Assembly: GCF_023921225.1 (NCBI RefSeq)
Contig: NZ_CP071527.1
Coordinates: forward strand, 3,055,501-3,119,500
Reading direction: 5' to 3'
Source of the DNA: Legionella lytica
GTDB lineage: Bacteria > Pseudomonadota > Gammaproteobacteria > Legionellales > Legionellaceae
DNA length: 64,000 nucleotides
Shown here in pieces: positions 23,024 to 32,441 of the stretch. Every line of letters starts with the position of its first letter. The stretch's first letter is position 1. The notes beneath the pieces are model-generated. The model saw only the letters and a program-made list of their open reading frames with translations. It was not told where the DNA came from and searched no databases. Both the position numbers and the translations under genes were made by a program.

Positions 23024-24262
23024 TCACTGATTGGTAAGCCGTATAACGGCACGCGCATATTCAATACTTTCAAAATAGGCATTAATTAAATTTTTATTAC
23101 CGTATGAGGTGTTCTCTAATTGGCTAAAGTTACCTTTCTCATAGTTAATCGTGTCTTTTAATATTTCCCCAAGTTGCCCGCGCTGATAGAGCAAGGCTTC
23201 ATTGAGTGACTCACTTAATTGGATTTTGCTTAAAATTAATGCCATTGGCTCATTAAGAAAAACATCCAACGATGAAAAGATACCCATAGTAAAAGCTTGA
23301 TGTGGATTGACGTGCTCAGAAGATAATTTCGCTAGACATTCACACATTTTGGCACGGATTAAGGTACGTTCTACCAAATCAGACATTAAATCATTCTGAT
23401 TTGCCAGTAAGAAAAGGCGCAACCAATTGCGAACCTGATTTAAACCCAAACGTTTAAGCGCATCGATTAACAAATCAATTTTGCGGCCATTGTAAGCTGC
23501 GGCAGAATTGGCCAAACGCAATAAGCGATAACTTAATTTAGGAATGTGTAAAATGTATTCTTCAACCCGTTCTAAAGGAATATCGTCATTATTCAGCTCG
23601 GCTAAGACGCGAAGAAGATATGCCTTATTTTCAGTAATATGCTGCCCTTTTAACGGGCGAGGTTTATTGAGAAAAAAGCCCTGAAAATAATCAAAGCCTA
23701 AATCCACGCAGTCTTTAAATTGGTTGTGGCTTTCGATTTTTTCGGCTAACAATTCACCGTTAAAATGATTTAATAGTCGCAATTGCTGGGCAATTTGTCG
23801 CTTATTTAGATTGAGTACATCGATTTTAATAATATTAGCCAAATCGATAAGAGCGGAATTTTTCTCACTTGGAATAAAATCATCCAAGGCAATACAATAA
23901 CCTTGCTCCCGCAATGACATTAAACTATCAATTAAGGGTTTATCCACAATTACCGATTCTAATACTTCAATAACGATACGTTCCTTTGGCAATAAAGTAG
24001 GCACTTTCTGCACAAGATGGTTATGAGTAAAATTAATGTAGGCCAATTTGTCACCAATAATGGTATCAATATCCATACTGGCGAATAATTGCGTGATGAC
24101 TAAAGAGGTGGCCTTATCCCCCAACTCACCGTTACCTAAATTCACATTAGCAAGCTCAGGATTTCGATACAGCAATTCATAAGCATAAACAGAACCGTCC
24201 CGAGTATAGATTCCTTGTCTTGCCAATAATGTTGGTAGCTGAGAGTTCAATTCATCGCGCAT
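23024..24262 (-). CDS. EAL-HDOD two-domain signalling protein (YuxH type)
   Basis: The 412-residue product has an N-terminal EAL-like domain (about 10-205) and a C-terminal HDOD domain (about 215-400). The EAL signature is degenerate (AYELLYR in place of E-x-L-x-R) and the DDFG metal motif reads LDDFI, so cyclic-di-GMP hydrolysis is doubtful. Proteins of this YuxH/CdgJ architecture generally act as c-di-GMP-linked or protein-interaction regulators of motility and signalling. The HDOD part contains the typical PKLSYRLLRLANSA motif. The gene starts 178 bp from the divergent PEBP gene. Confidence 0.88.
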   Translation of the reverse strand: MRDELNSQLPTLLARQGIYTRDGSVYAYELLYRNPELANVNLGNGELGDKATSLVITQLFASMDIDTIIGDKLAYINFTHNHLVQKVPTLLPKERIVIEVLESVIVDKPLIDSLMSLREQGYCIALDDFIPSEKNSALIDLANIIKIDVLNLNKRQIAQQLRLLNHFNGELLAEKIESHNQFKDCVDLGFDYFQGFFLNKPRPLKGQHITENKAYLLRVLAELNNDDIPLERVEEYILHIPKLSYRLLRLANSAAAYNGRKIDLLIDALKRLGLNQVRNWLRLFLLANQNDLMSDLVERTLIRAKMCECLAKLSSEHVNPHQAFTMGIFSSLDVFLNEPMALILSKIQLSESLNEALLYQRGQLGEILKDTINYEKGNFSQLENTSYGNKNLINAYFESIEYARAVIRLTNQ

Positions 24263-24439
24263 CTTTTAGACTATATGCCCTTATTATAGGCCATAGACAG
24301 CAGGTTTATGATCATTTTTCTTATGCATTCCTACGAAATATAATTTCAGTGCTACAATGAAGGAGTTGAGTTGAGGTGTATGAGTTTTTTTTTTCATATT
24401 TTTTACTTAAATTCATGCAGTTAAATGGAGTAGGCGCAA

Positions 24440-24955
24440 ATGAAAAAATATTCTCTGATTTTGTTCTTGTTAATTTGGGTGTTTAACTACAAAAGTTTTG
24501 CAGATAATAAATTCACACTTGAAAGCTCTGCGTTTAAATTAAATTCAATGATTCCTGCAGAATTCACTTGCAGCGGAATCGATCAATCTCCCCCATTAAC
24601 TTGGCACCATGTTCCGGCAAAAACCCAATCATTTGTGCTGGTCATGGAAGATCCAGATGCCCCTAATGGTACATGGACGCATTGGCTTATTTTTAACATT
24701 CCACCGAATGTAACTGAGTTAGGGGCTGGGGCCCCAACTCCAGAAGGAGCTGCAAATGGGGTAAACAGCTGGGGGGGGAAAGGTTACCGTGGCCCTTGCC
24801 CACCACTAGGGGCTCATCAGTATGTCCTTAAATTGTATGCCATTGATAAAATACTCGACTTAGGAGAAGGCGCCACGCGCGATACGGTTTTGCAAATGAT
24901 AACTGGCCATGTGCTTGATACAGCGGAATTAATAGGACTTTATCAAAAACTCTAA
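24440..24955 (+). CDS. YbhB/YbcL-type PEBP family protein, exported
   Basis: The 171-residue product belongs to the phosphatidylethanolamine-binding/Raf-kinase-inhibitor-like family, with the two ligand-pocket motifs EDPDAPNGTWTHWL and GYRGPCPPLGAHQYV. Residues 1-21 form a signal peptide ending KSFA, so it is periplasmic. Bacterial members have no settled role. The gene converges on frmB, with a bidirectional terminator hairpin in the 30-bp gap. Confidence 0.92.
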   Translation: MKKYSLILFLLIWVFNYKSFADNKFTLESSAFKLNSMIPAEFTCSGIDQSPPLTWHHVPAKTQSFVLVMEDPDAPNGTWTHWLIFNIPPNVTELGAGAPTPEGAANGVNSWGGKGYRGPCPPLGAHQYVLKLYAIDKILDLGEGATRDTVLQMITGHVLDTAELIGLYQKL

Positions 24956-24959
24956 GCGT

Positions 24960-24983
24960 AACCTGGTTGCCTGCAACCAGGTT
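24960..24983. terminator. Bidirectional terminator-like hairpin between convergent genes
   Basis: AACCTGGTTGC (24960-24970) and GCAACCAGGTT (24973-24983) form a perfect 11-bp stem with a two-base centre, four bases after the PEBP stop and just before the frmB stop. A variant of the same sequence recurs at 30771-30792, also between convergent genes. Confidence 0.75.
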
Positions 24984-24985
24984 CA

Positions 24986-25825
24986 CTATTTATGTAAGCG
25001 ACTCGCATGAAAACGCAAATGATCATCAATAAAACTGGCAATGAAATAATAACTGTGATCATATCCCTGCTGTAAACGCAACTGCAGCTTAACCCCTGCT
25101 TGTGCACAAGCTGCTTGTAGTAGCTCTGGTTTTAACTGTTCATGCAAAAAGTTATCCGCGCTTCCCTGGTCCACTAAAATATCTTGATGCTGCCAACCAC
25201 GAGAACGAATCAGCTCACAGGCATCATATTCATGCCACTGCAGTTTATCAGTTCCCAAATAGCCGGTTAATGCCTTCTGCCCCCAAGCACACTGGCTGGG
25301 CGCACAAATTGGGGCAAAAGCAGAAACGGAGCGATATTGTTGCGGATTTTTCAATGCTAAGGTTAGTGCCCCATGTCCGCCCATCGAATGCCCAAAAATA
25401 CCGCAGGCTTGTGTATCCAAAGGCGCTTTTGATTCTAAAAGAGCAGGCAATTCTTCTTGAATATAGGTGGCCATACGATAATGCTTTGCCCATGGCATTT
25501 GAGTTGCATCGACATAAAATCCCGCACCAAGCCCAAAATCATAACTGTCATTATCCCCAGGCAAAACGACCCCGCGCGGGCTGGTATCAGGAATAACCAA
25601 GGCTAAACCTAATTCCGCAGCGACTCGTTGCGCCCCTGCCTTAGTAATAAAGTTTTGCTCCGTACAGGTTAATCCTGAAAGCCAATAGAGAACAGGAACA
25701 TTCTGCTGCTGCGCTTGGGGCGGTAAAAAAAGACCAAAACGCATACTACACTGTGTCGCCACCGATAGATGAGAATAAACACGCTGTACTCCACCAAAAC
25801 AGGAATGTTCTTCAATAAGCTCCAT
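24986..25825 (-). CDS. frmB: S-formylglutathione hydrolase
   Basis: This esterase-D-type alpha/beta hydrolase splits S-formylglutathione to formate and glutathione, the second step of glutathione-dependent formaldehyde detoxification. The nucleophile is S147 in GIFGHSMGGHGA. The acid and base appear in the segments DQGSADNFL and GYDHSYYF. The 279-residue length is normal. It follows adhC on the same strand by about 100 bp, so the two form the expected pathway pair. Confidence 0.95.
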   Translation of the reverse strand: MELIEEHSCFGGVQRVYSHLSVATQCSMRFGLFLPPQAQQQNVPVLYWLSGLTCTEQNFITKAGAQRVAAELGLALVIPDTSPRGVVLPGDNDSYDFGLGAGFYVDATQMPWAKHYRMATYIQEELPALLESKAPLDTQACGIFGHSMGGHGALTLALKNPQQYRSVSAFAPICAPSQCAWGQKALTGYLGTDKLQWHEYDACELIRSRGWQHQDILVDQGSADNFLHEQLKPELLQAACAQAGVKLQLRLQQGYDHSYYFIASFIDDHLRFHASRLHK

Positions 25826-25928
25826 TGTTTAGCTCCTATGGCTCCCGCACCCGCAGTAAGACCACGGAAGGTCGAGAAATTGTTCTAATTCGCAAAGCTA
25901 GATGCCTTAAGTTAGCGTGCACACCTGC

Positions 25929-27038
25929 CTAAAAAGTAACGACAGACCGGATTGACTCCCCCTTATGCATTAAGTCAAAAGCGTCATTAATTTGGTCGAT
26001 GGGCATCACATGGGTAATTAAATCATCAATATTAATTTTACCATCCATGTACCAATCAACAATCTTCGGCACGTCAGTACGTCCACGGGCCCCACCAAAA
26101 GCCGATCCCTTCCAAATTCTTCCCGTTACCAATTGAAACGGTCGGGTAGAAATTTCCTGTCCAGCTCCAGCGACCCCAATAATCGTCGATACCCCCCAGC
26201 CCTTATGGCAGCACTCCAATGCCTGGCGCATCAAAGTAACATTCCCCACACACTCAAAGCTATAATCCGCGCCCCCTTTGGTTAACTCCACCAAATGCGC
26301 CACTAAATCGCCCCCAATTTCTTTAGGGTTAACAAAATCAGTCATTCCCATTTTTTGCGCTAGAGCTTGGCGTGCAGGATTAATATCGACCCCAATAATC
26401 TGCTCCGCACCAACCATACGTGCGCCTTGAATCACATTGAGTCCAATACCTCCTAAGCCAAATACCACCACTTTAGATCCCGGGGTAACTTTTGCGGTGT
26501 AAATTACGGCACCAATACCGGTAGTAACACCACAGCCGATGTAGCATACCTTTTCAAAGGGGGCATCTTGGCGAATTTTGGCCAGCGCAATTTCAGGCAA
26601 TACGGTATAGTTAGCAAAGGTCGAAGTTCCCATATAATGAAATACAGGCTTACCATTTAAACGAAAACGACTACTGCCATCAGGCATCAGCCCCTTTCCT
26701 TGGGTAGAACGAATGGCTTGGCAAAGATTGGTTTTTTGTGACAGGCAGTATTCGCATTGGCGACATTCCGGCGTATACAAGGGGATAACATGATCACCTG
26801 GTTTTAACGACGTGACTCCAGACCCCACTTCCACAACCACGCCCGCACCTTCGTGGCCTAAAATGGCAGGAAAGATTCCTTCAGGATCATCACCCGAAAG
26901 AGTAAACGCATCAGTATGGCAAACCCCTGTTGCTTTAATTTCTACCAAGACTTCACCAAGTCTAGGTCCTTCTAATTCCACCATTTCAATTGCCAATGGT
27001 TTTCCTGCTGCATACGCTACCGCTGCTTTCACCTGCAT
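25929..27038 (-). CDS. adhC: S-(hydroxymethyl)glutathione dehydrogenase / class III alcohol dehydrogenase
   Basis: The enzyme oxidises S-hydroxymethylglutathione with NAD to S-formylglutathione. It carries the catalytic-zinc residues ([22 protein letters not shown]), the four structural-zinc cysteines in [15 protein letters not shown], and the Rossmann motif [12 protein letters not shown] use ATG 27038, giving 369 residues, because GGAG lies eight bases upstream and the product starts MQVKAAVA as in homologues. The longest frame starts 23 codons earlier with a hydrophobic extension not seen in the family. Operon with frmB. Confidence 0.96.
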   Translation of the reverse strand: MQVKAAVAYAAGKPLAIEMVELEGPRLGEVLVEIKATGVCHTDAFTLSGDDPEGIFPAILGHEGAGVVVEVGSGVTSLKPGDHVIPLYTPECRQCEYCLSQKTNLCQAIRSTQGKGLMPDGSSRFRLNGKPVFHYMGTSTFANYTVLPEIALAKIRQDAPFEKVCYIGCGVTTGIGAVIYTAKVTPGSKVVVFGLGGIGLNVIQGARMVGAEQIIGVDINPARQALAQKMGMTDFVNPKEIGGDLVAHLVELTKGGADYSFECVGNVTLMRQALECCHKGWGVSTIIGVAGAGQEISTRPFQLVTGRIWKGSAFGGARGRTDVPKIVDWYMDGKINIDDLITHVMPIDQINDAFDLMHKGESIRSVVTF

Positions 27039-27271
27039 GAGCATCTCTCCATAAAATTTAAGGCATTCCACTGGGGTTATTGTATTGAAAAAAATAATAA
27101 AACTCACGAACTATGCACGCATAAAACTGTTTTATTTAAACGATTTTTTAATGTGTCCCCAATCTACTAAGAAGTATCCCAACCACTCTAATCAACAGCC
27201 ACATAAGCCTTTATTCTAAAAAAAATCATGTGCTTATTTTTTGGTCTATAATCACTAAATAAATACTGTTT

Positions 27272-28987
27272 ATGCTTATTATGGACAACCGTGTGATGAA
27301 AGAAGATAAACCAACCAACGCAGTCAATAAGCCATTAGAGAACTCCGCTGAGGTACGTGACTCCCTATTATCGTCCATGTCTCGGAATGCTCGCCTTAGC
27401 AAAGGGGCCATGAATTATTCAGATACTATGGAGCAAGGCGCTCAAATTAATAATGAGCTGGTTATTCTTAGGCAATTTAATCTCGTGGCATTTCTTACCA
27501 TAATGCGTGAATTCCAGGAAATTAACCGCCTTTATAATAATGATGATGAACGTTTCTCCCATAGATTCAGAATGCTTCTGGAAATGGAACGAGAACGTGA
27601 AGCAAAACAACAGCAAACTCAATTTTTATACGCAGAAGAAGAGCGTCATCGTTTATCAAAAAACCAAGAACAAATAAATCAGAAAACACATGATCAGGAT
27701 GCAAAACACAAGCAGCTGATGCAGGATTTAGATATGCTACGCCAGCTTCAACAAGAATTACAGCATTTACGCGAAGCCCATTATGCCCGCCAAAACGTTC
27801 TCTACGATGAACTGACTACTCTTCGTGAAGAACAAATGGATGAAATGCTGAAAATTGCACGTGAGACTAAGGATATTTCTCCTGACCAACTTACACGTTT
27901 AGAACAAATACATGAAAACCATCGCAGACGTAAAGAACAGATTGATAGAATGCCCACCATGGATGCCCATGGTAAACACGATTGGCGACTGGCTCAACGG
28001 AAGATGGAGGCTCAGAAAGAAGTACATGAAGAACACTCACGAAACTTAAAAAGTTGGGCACATGATAACCGCCACCATGAAAAAATTTTTTCATGCTTCA
28101 ACGACCATCAAAAGAAAATTGAAAACAAAGAAAAAATAATCACCAAAAACGAGCGTGAATTTAAAGCTCAAGAAACAAAATTGGAAAAACAAATTATCGA
28201 TAAGCTGAATACAACAAATACCGCGGTTGCAGAACAAATTGAAAAAATTTCAAATGATCTTATACAGCTCTCCTTAGAAAGCAATTTTAACTCCGAGCAA
28301 TCTAAAGCACTTCAAAGCGAAATTAGTCAATTAAAAAAATACCAAACAGCCTTAATATCTTCTGAATCAATTGAAGAGCAACAACAGTTATTAAATGAAT
28401 GTAAGAAAACACTAGCAAAAATAGACCGAATAATTGCACCTGTAGCAGCAAACACAACATCTTATGAACTATTTAAGGAGGAAATCGCTAAGCTTCATAA
28501 GCAAACAATTATCGCCTCACCAAAGCCTGAGCAATCAATACCTAAAAACCAAAACAACTCAGTGCATTCGACCTCATCCGTGCATTCATCCCATGAGAAT
28601 ACAACGAATGGAAAAGCATTTGAACAATTTAAATCCGTATATATAGCGCAACGCTCTGAACATAATCACGAATCAGGACATCATGAAGAAAATGAAGTAG
28701 TGATGCAATTCAAACAATCAATTACTGAGTTTCAAGGAATATTGGACCTTGTAGGAGAGGATAATATTCTAATTGAAGAACTACAAAAACAAGCTAGTGA
28801 TTTACAAAATAACTCTCAAATATCTCCAGAGTTGATTGAGTCCATCTGCGAAACATGCCATGAGTTAAGTGGAGAACACGAAGAATTACAGGCTATTCTA
28901 GAGACCATGAAAGATTTGAGTCAACGCATATCTTCAGAGATGGAGTTAGACGAACCTCAAGGGCCAAGTCCTGGACGCCGAATTTAA
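27272..28987 (+). CDS. Coiled-coil protein, effector-like
   Basis: The 571-residue product is dominated by coiled coil from about 85 to 380 (dense Glu/Gln/Lys/Arg heptads such as LEMEREREAKQQQ), then a Ser/His-rich linker (HSTSSVHSSHENTT near 430-445) and an acidic C-terminus. No signal peptide, membrane segment or enzyme motif is visible. The start ATG 27272 has no clear ribosome site; the ATG three codons later is an alternative. A perfect TATAAT lies at 27247-27252, a likely -10 box, without a good -35. The profile resembles Legionella Dot/Icm substrates, which is an inference. Confidence 0.75.
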   Translation: MLIMDNRVMKEDKPTNAVNKPLENSAEVRDSLLSSMSRNARLSKGAMNYSDTMEQGAQINNELVILRQFNLVAFLTIMREFQEINRLYNNDDERFSHRFRMLLEMEREREAKQQQTQFLYAEEERHRLSKNQEQINQKTHDQDAKHKQLMQDLDMLRQLQQELQHLREAHYARQNVLYDELTTLREEQMDEMLKIARETKDISPDQLTRLEQIHENHRRRKEQIDRMPTMDAHGKHDWRLAQRKMEAQKEVHEEHSRNLKSWAHDNRHHEKIFSCFNDHQKKIENKEKIITKNEREFKAQETKLEKQIIDKLNTTNTAVAEQIEKISNDLIQLSLESNFNSEQSKALQSEISQLKKYQTALISSESIEEQQQLLNECKKTLAKIDRIIAPVAANTTSYELFKEEIAKLHKQTIIASPKPEQSIPKNQNNSVHSTSSVHSSHENTTNGKAFEQFKSVYIAQRSEHNHESGHHEENEVVMQFKQSITEFQGILDLVGEDNILIEELQKQASDLQNNSQISPELIESICETCHELSGEHEELQAILETMKDLSQRISSEMELDEPQGPSPGRRI

Positions 28988-29077
28988 AACATTATGTTTA
29001 AACACTAATATTTTAAGTGTTAAAAAAGCGTAAATTTTGCTACTATGGATAACTTTATAACAGTTACGGAGATAAAA

Positions 29078-29899
29078 ATGCCAGCAATTGATGATATGTG
29101 GGACGCATATGATGCAAAGCAACATGACAAAGTTATTAGCCTGATTGAAAAAAATCCATCATTGGTGAATGCCGTGAATAAAAAATTACCGGTATCTTTA
29201 TTACAATGTGCGATTCTTGGAAAACGTCCAAACGAATTTATACAATCTCTTATTACCCACCCCGATTTTAACTTTAATTTTATGCAAAAATATGGGAGTA
29301 ACCGGGCTGTATTTGTTGGCTATGCAAAAATTGAATTAATTACAAAGGTACTAGAAGACCCCAAGTTTTTATTTTCAAATACTGAGTTAGCCTATTCGGC
29401 TGCAGTCATTGCCCAAGCAGAATTCCGAAAGAGCCTTAAGCAATATGAAGCCAAAAACCCAGGTACTGCGGCTGCTCTATCTTTACAAGAAAAAATAAAG
29501 AGCTTAGATACAATTATTCCCATGCTGCGGAACGCTACGCTAAAATATGCAATCCAAAAGGACGATGTTGATTTACTTCTTCGCCTCAAAGAGGCAGGTG
29601 ATAATGTAACTTCTCCATTGGGAGAAGAAGATGAATTTATTTTCCCACACAACATGGCAAAAGATGGTTCTAAGGCAAAAACCTGGATTCTGGATGAACT
29701 GAACCAGCAAACCCAAAAATTTAAGTCAACCCCTACAGCCATGGATAATCGTTACAGAATGTACCAGCAAACCCAAAAAGACTTAGATGAATTGCGTATT
29801 AAGCATGCAAAAGAGCAAGGACGACTTTATGATGAAATAGAAAAAGAACGTGAGGCTTTCAAGAAAGACGTCGAGTCTATGACTAGTAAACGACACTAA
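29078..29899 (+). CDS. Ankyrin-like protein with C-terminal coiled coil
   Basis: I choose ATG 29078 because GGAG lies seven bases before it; the longer frame from 29045 has none. The 273-residue product begins with a helical pattern like one or two degenerate ankyrin repeats (SLIEKNPSLVNAVNKKLPVS, LLQCAILG), has a middle helical domain with another repeat-like unit (DDVDLLLRLKEAGDNV), and ends in a charged coiled coil. It lies 90 bp after the coiled-coil gene at 27272 on the same strand, so both may be a functional pair, possibly effectors. Function unknown. Confidence 0.72.
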   Translation: MPAIDDMWDAYDAKQHDKVISLIEKNPSLVNAVNKKLPVSLLQCAILGKRPNEFIQSLITHPDFNFNFMQKYGSNRAVFVGYAKIELITKVLEDPKFLFSNTELAYSAAVIAQAEFRKSLKQYEAKNPGTAAALSLQEKIKSLDTIIPMLRNATLKYAIQKDDVDLLLRLKEAGDNVTSPLGEEDEFIFPHNMAKDGSKAKTWILDELNQQTQKFKSTPTAMDNRYRMYQQTQKDLDELRIKHAKEQGRLYDEIEKEREAFKKDVESMTSKRH

Positions 29900-29935
29900 G
29901 CGCTACGCTAATCATATCAATATAAAAATCTAATG

Positions 29936-29982
29936 GTAATCCGGGAGCGGCTTTTGATTCGAGCGCCTCAATCCCGGATTAC
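29936..29982. repeat. Intergenic long-stem hairpin
   Basis: GTAATCCGGGA (29936-29946) and TCCCGGATTAC (29972-29982) form an 11-bp perfect stem around a 25-base loop, 37 bases after a gene end. It is followed by TCATCCAGGCTACG, whose CCAGGCTAC is shared with the hairpin at 30771. It may be a repetitive extragenic element or the terminator of the preceding gene; no T-run follows. Confidence 0.55.
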
Positions 29983-30077
29983 GCGATGCTTCATCCAGGC
30001 TACGTCTCTTCCCCAAACTCACACCGAAAAACAAACTATACTTCCAGAAATAGTATCAAAATTCCATGGAGGTGCTT

Positions 30078-30758
30078 ATGAAAACTGCTTTGATTACTGG
30101 AGCTAATAGAGGTATTGGTTTGGAGTTTGTCCGCCAATTAAAGAAGAAGGGATATTCTATTATTGGTTGTTGTCGTAATCCCGCAGATGCCCAAGAGCTC
30201 GGTGGATTAGCCAATGAAGTGATTCAATTAGAAATTACTCGTGATGATGACATTGCCGCCTTGCAACAAAGCTTAAATCATCGCCCAATTGATTTATTAG
30301 TCAATAATGCCGGGATTACTGGCGAACAAGGGGTAACGGTTGGTAATGTGGACCGAGCTAATTTTCTTGAGGTGCTTAATGTTAATTGCGTAAGCGTAGT
30401 TAAGCTAAGTGATGCTTTATTACCAAATATCCAAGCCAGTCAGGAAAAAAATATTTTAGTAATTAGCTCACAAATGGGTAGTATTTCCGATAATGACAGT
30501 GGGCGTTCTTATGCCTATCGAACCAGTAAAGCTGCAGTTAATTGTGCTATGCGTAGCTTTGCTCTAGATGTGAAGGATAAAGGCGTTCATGTCATGCTCA
30601 TTCATCCAGGCTGGGTGAAAACAGATTTAGGTGGGGAAAATGCCTTAATGGATGCCCATACCAGTGTTGCGGGGATGCTAAAGCAAGTTGAGCTGCATAT
30701 CGCGCATAGTCATGCAGAGAAACTTTATCGTTTTGATGGTGGGATAACCGCTTGGTAA
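30078..30758 (+). CDS. Short-chain dehydrogenase/reductase
   Basis: A classical NAD(P)-dependent SDR. With the start at ATG 30078 (GGAGG five bases upstream; the longer frame's ATG at 30066 sits next to that site) the product is 226 residues. The cofactor motif TGANRGIG is at 7-14, NNAG at 76-79, and the catalytic Y147-x3-K151 in YAYRTSKAA. It resembles the C-factor/carbonyl-reductase-like branch of short SDRs. Substrate is unknown. It converges with the lipoprotein gene at 30827. Confidence 0.92.
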   Translation: MKTALITGANRGIGLEFVRQLKKKGYSIIGCCRNPADAQELGGLANEVIQLEITRDDDIAALQQSLNHRPIDLLVNNAGITGEQGVTVGNVDRANFLEVLNVNCVSVVKLSDALLPNIQASQEKNILVISSQMGSISDNDSGRSYAYRTSKAAVNCAMRSFALDVKDKGVHVMLIHPGWVKTDLGGENALMDAHTSVAGMLKQVELHIAHSHAEKLYRFDGGITAW

Positions 30759-30770
30759 TCAATTTAGGGT

Positions 30771-30792
30771 AACCTGGATGCGAGCAACCAGG
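30771..30792. terminator. Hairpin between convergent genes, related to 24960-24983
   Basis: AACCTGGATGCGAGCAACCAGG forms a stem with CCTGG/CCAGG and TGC/GCA pairings. It shares AACCTGG...GCAACCAGG with the element at 24960, and both lie between convergent genes. Confidence 0.55.
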
Positions 30793-30826
30793 CTACACTT
30801 ATGCTTTTATTGGCATGTATCAACGT

Positions 30827-31210
30827 TTACTTTGGCTGTTTAGCTGGGGCTTTTTCTGGAACAAAATCTATATTTTTTACAAAACATTTTGTTTCACCAC
30901 TCCAGGGTAATGTATAAGCATCGCAGTGGTAAGTAACAATAACATGCTTGTTATTTTCCATTGCATAATCAGCTTTCTCTACTAATTCCGATTTAAATTG
31001 GCCTAGGGTAAAATAAAATGCACGTCCACTCACACCACTAGCATTTTCAAGTCCACCTAAAACCATTTCTCCTTCATAGGTACCCCAAAACTTACCTTCC
31101 TTCGCTACTTTAACAATAATTCCTGATTTCTGCCCTTTTTGCACGCTCCAGCAACCAGTTAAACACGCACTCAAGATCAGTAAAAAAGCCATCACCATTA
31201 TTTTTTTCAT
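30827..31210 (-). CDS. Small lipoprotein of unknown function
   Basis: The 127-residue product has a lipoprotein signal peptide with lipobox LTGC (Cys at residue 20). The mature part is a small mixed fold with two further cysteines (YHCDAYTLPWSGETKCF), which could form a disulfide, and a Lys/Pro-rich tail. No family is recognised. It is monocistronic, transcribed toward the SDR gene. Confidence 0.85.
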   Translation of the reverse strand: MKKIMVMAFLLILSACLTGCWSVQKGQKSGIIVKVAKEGKFWGTYEGEMVLGGLENASGVSGRAFYFTLGQFKSELVEKADYAMENNKHVIVTYHCDAYTLPWSGETKCFVKNIDFVPEKAPAKQPK

Positions 31211-31285
31211 TCATTCATTCCTTGCTATAAATCGGTTGTAATAATATATCCTTGTATGATTTCACTAGCAAATAAACTTAATATT

Positions 31286-31432
31286 TTAATGCGGCATCCC
31301 AAACTTATTATCCTCCCCTGCAACGGGAGGAGCAGATCCTGCTTTTGACAATTTAGCCACATCCGCCTTGTATTTGTTACCCAAGCATTCATGTAAAAGA
31401 CTTTCTGCTTTAGGTATTATATCTACCCACAC
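31286..31432 (-). pseudogene. Short reading frame, probable C-terminal gene remnant
   Basis: A minus-strand frame of 48 codons (possible GTG 31432, stop 31286) encodes a peptide with an amphipathic start (IIPKAESLLHECLGNKYKA) and a Pro/Gly-rich tail. It has no ribosome site and is closed upstream by a stop. Its composition is protein-like, so it may be the tail of a decayed gene. The rest of 31211-31475 shows nothing else. Confidence 0.3.
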
Positions 31433-31475
31433 GATTCACGTTACTTGCTCGAATTCACCTTGCTTAGTCATTACT

Positions 31476-32336
31476 CTAAGGAGCTGCGTCAGGAAAATAA
31501 TCGTCGATTAAAATAAATTCTCCAGTTTTATTCACGATTGCCTCAGCGCCATATTTGAGGTTATGAAAATAGTTATGCAACAAATCGGCCGTTTGGGATA
31601 CCAAACGATGAGATGACATCACCGATAGATGGCCATGTCTGTCTAAAACACTTAATGAGTCTTCATGGTTAGCGACATATTCTTCAATATACCCGGAGGA
31701 TCCTGGCACAATGGCATCTTCTGTGGCAATAAAAAAATGATAGCGGCTGGATGAGTTTTTTATTATTTGCTCTTTAAGCTGCGAAAGAAACTCACTGTTA
31801 ATTTCCATTTCTCTTACGGAATCAGAAAACCACGACAATGGTTTCATCGCAAGATAAGATCCATTGAAGGGAGTACCCACGGTAATAACCCAGGGAACGT
31901 CAATACCGACAGCTGCTGCTAAAAACTCAGCAAAATAAGAGGCAACCAATCCTCCTCGCGAATGAGCCATGAGAATGACTCGCTGATGTTGGTTAGTTTT
32001 TATTTTGTCTCTTAATTCTTCAGCAAAAGACTCAATACTTCGTCCATGATAGCGTTGCTCAAATGCAATTAAATTTAAAGAAGAAATTTCTTCTGGAAGT
32101 CCGACTTGCAACAGACGTTCGGCCACTCGTTCAAAGGCAGAAGAATGATCCGCGGTGCCATGAATAAAGTAAATTGCTGTTTCTAACTCTGGATTTTGCG
32201 CTTTTTTTTGATAGGAAGGGTTTTCATAGTATTTATCCCCGGAAGACGATGTTAGCCAATAATAGCTGTGCGCAAAAACGCCGGTGAACGCAACTGGTTG
32301 TTTTATCTTTGCTGTATCAATAACACTTTTTAGCAT
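31476..32336 (-). CDS. Alpha/beta hydrolase, lipase-like
   Basis: The 286-residue product has an alpha/beta hydrolase core: oxyanion motif YFIHGTADHSS (about 53-63), nucleophile elbow LMAHSRGGLVASYF (serine in AHSRGG), and a C-terminal histidine candidate in RHGHLSVMSSH. The IAFEQRYHGRS segment and the lid-like region are typical of lipase/PGAP1-like serine hydrolases. No signal peptide is visible, so it is cytoplasmic or a type IV secretion substrate. Substrate is unknown. Confidence 0.82.
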   Translation of the reverse strand: MLKSVIDTAKIKQPVAFTGVFAHSYYWLTSSSGDKYYENPSYQKKAQNPELETAIYFIHGTADHSSAFERVAERLLQVGLPEEISSLNLIAFEQRYHGRSIESFAEELRDKIKTNQHQRVILMAHSRGGLVASYFAEFLAAAVGIDVPWVITVGTPFNGSYLAMKPLSWFSDSVREMEINSEFLSQLKEQIIKNSSSRYHFFIATEDAIVPGSSGYIEEYVANHEDSLSVLDRHGHLSVMSSHRLVSQTADLLHNYFHNLKYGAEAIVNKTGEFILIDDYFPDAAP

Positions 32337-32441
32337 AGTAAACTCCCTTTTAAATTTTCAAATTAATAATATCCTTATTCATTCCCTAAAAACCTGACGT
32401 AGCCCGTATTAGCTCAGTGTAATACGGCTACGAAATTTTAC

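Noticed and set aside
23024..24262. Active c-di-GMP phosphodiesterase
   Set aside because: The EAL motif (YELLYR) and the metal motif (LDDFI) are degenerate, so it is called a regulator instead.
25102..25596. 164-codon frame antisense to frmB
   Set aside because: Shadow of the well-supported hydrolase gene.
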